From Falcatimonas sp. MSJ-15 (GTDB lineage: Bacteria; Bacillota; Clostridia; Lachnospirales; Lachnospiraceae): a stretch of DNA of 64,000 nucleotides. A model generated the notes under the pieces. The model worked only from the letters and a program-made list of their open reading frames with translations, did not search any database and had not been told where the DNA came from. Both the position numbers and the translations under genes were made by a program. The stretch is from positions 39,247 to 103,246 of the forward strand of contig NZ_JAHLQC010000014.1 of the NCBI RefSeq assembly GCF_018918265.1, read 5' to 3'. This document shows positions 63,966 through 64,000 of this stretch, one piece after another (within the stretch, counting starts at the first letter, position 1; every line of letters starts with the position of its first letter).

Positions 63966-64000
63966 ATGATGATATTAAAGAATCAAATCATAACAAACAT
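63966..64000 (+). CDS. Start of an unknown gene in the inserted DNA
   Basis: ATG at 63966 follows AAGGAGG by 5 nt; the first codons give MMILKNQIITN before the window ends. The upstream stretch contains TGTACA twice (63902-63907, 63925-63930) and a TATGAT. Position right after the broken NlpC/P60 gene suggests the first gene of an insertion sequence or other mobile DNA, but the family cannot be told. Confidence 0.4.
   Translation, partial: MMILKNQIITN

Larger units (their letters stand above)
23000..64000. mobile_element. Integrative conjugative element, Tn1549/CTn5-like, right end outside window
   Basis: From the left: Int, an RHH protein, Xis, HTH_16-like protein and ORF7-like sigma factor (Tn916-type integration and control module); RiPP cargo; oriT region, MobC and relaxase; DUF1016 nuclease; then leftward-read conjugation genes TTRAP, ArdC/LPD protein, helicase-methylase, TopB, DUF4366, DUF4315 and NlpC/P60. 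This gene set is that of Tn1549 and the C. difficile CTn2/4/5 group. The left boundary is placed between the metG fragment and int; exact ends are not determinable. The coupling protein and VirB4/VirB6 genes must lie further right. Confidence 0.85.

Noticed and set aside
1..64000. tRNA or rRNA genes
   Set aside because: No cloverleaf or rRNA-like stretch noticed on either strand.

Overview
The window looks like part of a Lachnospiraceae (Clostridia, Firmicutes) chromosome carrying a large conjugative element. Clues are an AT-rich chromosomal part with a GH5 mannanase and a membrane GGDEF sensor, a methionyl-tRNA synthetase C-terminal piece of the type I associate with Lachnospiraceae, strong GGAGG ribosome sites, and a Tn1549/CTn5-like conjugation module (tyrosine integrase, Xis, ORF7-like sigma factor, MobC/relaxase, TTRAP, ArdC-like protein, giant helicase/methylase, TopB, DUF4366, DUF4315, NlpC/P60). 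Genus is not resolvable by eye.

Layout. 1-9.8 kb: chromosomal genes, almost all on the minus strand: a GGDEF receptor (runs off the left edge), a secreted beta-mannanase, nitronate monooxygenase-like enzyme, a terminator-bounded 33-bp tandem repeat, a YaiI/YqxD protein, an Eis-like acetyltransferase, membrane proteins and a broken AlbA/RecG-like gene. 10.1-20.5 kb: a metal/metallophore-type uptake cassette: a 53-aa Fur-like DNA-binding protein and an AraC regulator behind a Fur-box promoter, a five-gene NikABCDE/CntABCDF-like ABC importer, a pair of ABC half-transporters (YbtPQ/IrtAB-like layout) and a short DtxR-like regulator. Both operons share the same promoter architecture. 20.5-23.0 kb: a scrap heap of a relaxase fragment, two truncated transposases and a metG 3' fragment. 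23.0 kb to the right edge: the integrative conjugative element.

Inside the element there are at least four accessory blocks. (i) 26.2-33.5 kb, between the sigma factor and mobC: a probable ribosomally made peptide (RiPP) cluster. A 21-residue peptide gene at 31116-31181, too short for ordinary gene calling, precedes an E1/ThiF-like enzyme with an N-terminal RRE-like domain, a membrane zincin, an ABC exporter pair and a CPBP protease; a second ABC transporter under a TetR regulator with clear operators lies upstream. The layout mirrors the yydFGHIJ epipeptide operon, but with an E1 enzyme instead of a radical SAM enzyme. I regard this as the best candidate for an undescribed system. (ii) 35.5-36.6 kb: a DUF1016 PD-(D/E)XK nuclease. 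(iii) 41.1-48.0 kb: an AgrC/AgrA-like two-component system with matching direct-repeat boxes before itself and before a set of uncharacterised proteins, the whole segment flanked by direct copies of the ArdC-domain coding sequence. (iv) 57.1-58.7 kb: an esterase with two small membrane proteins.

The conjugation genes are read leftward from the right side. Several are preceded by short GGCAGT/GCTGCC hairpins with U-runs, suggesting leader attenuation. The NlpC/P60 gene at the right edge has lost its front end at an insertion junction, so the type IV secretion genes expected beyond it are not visible here.
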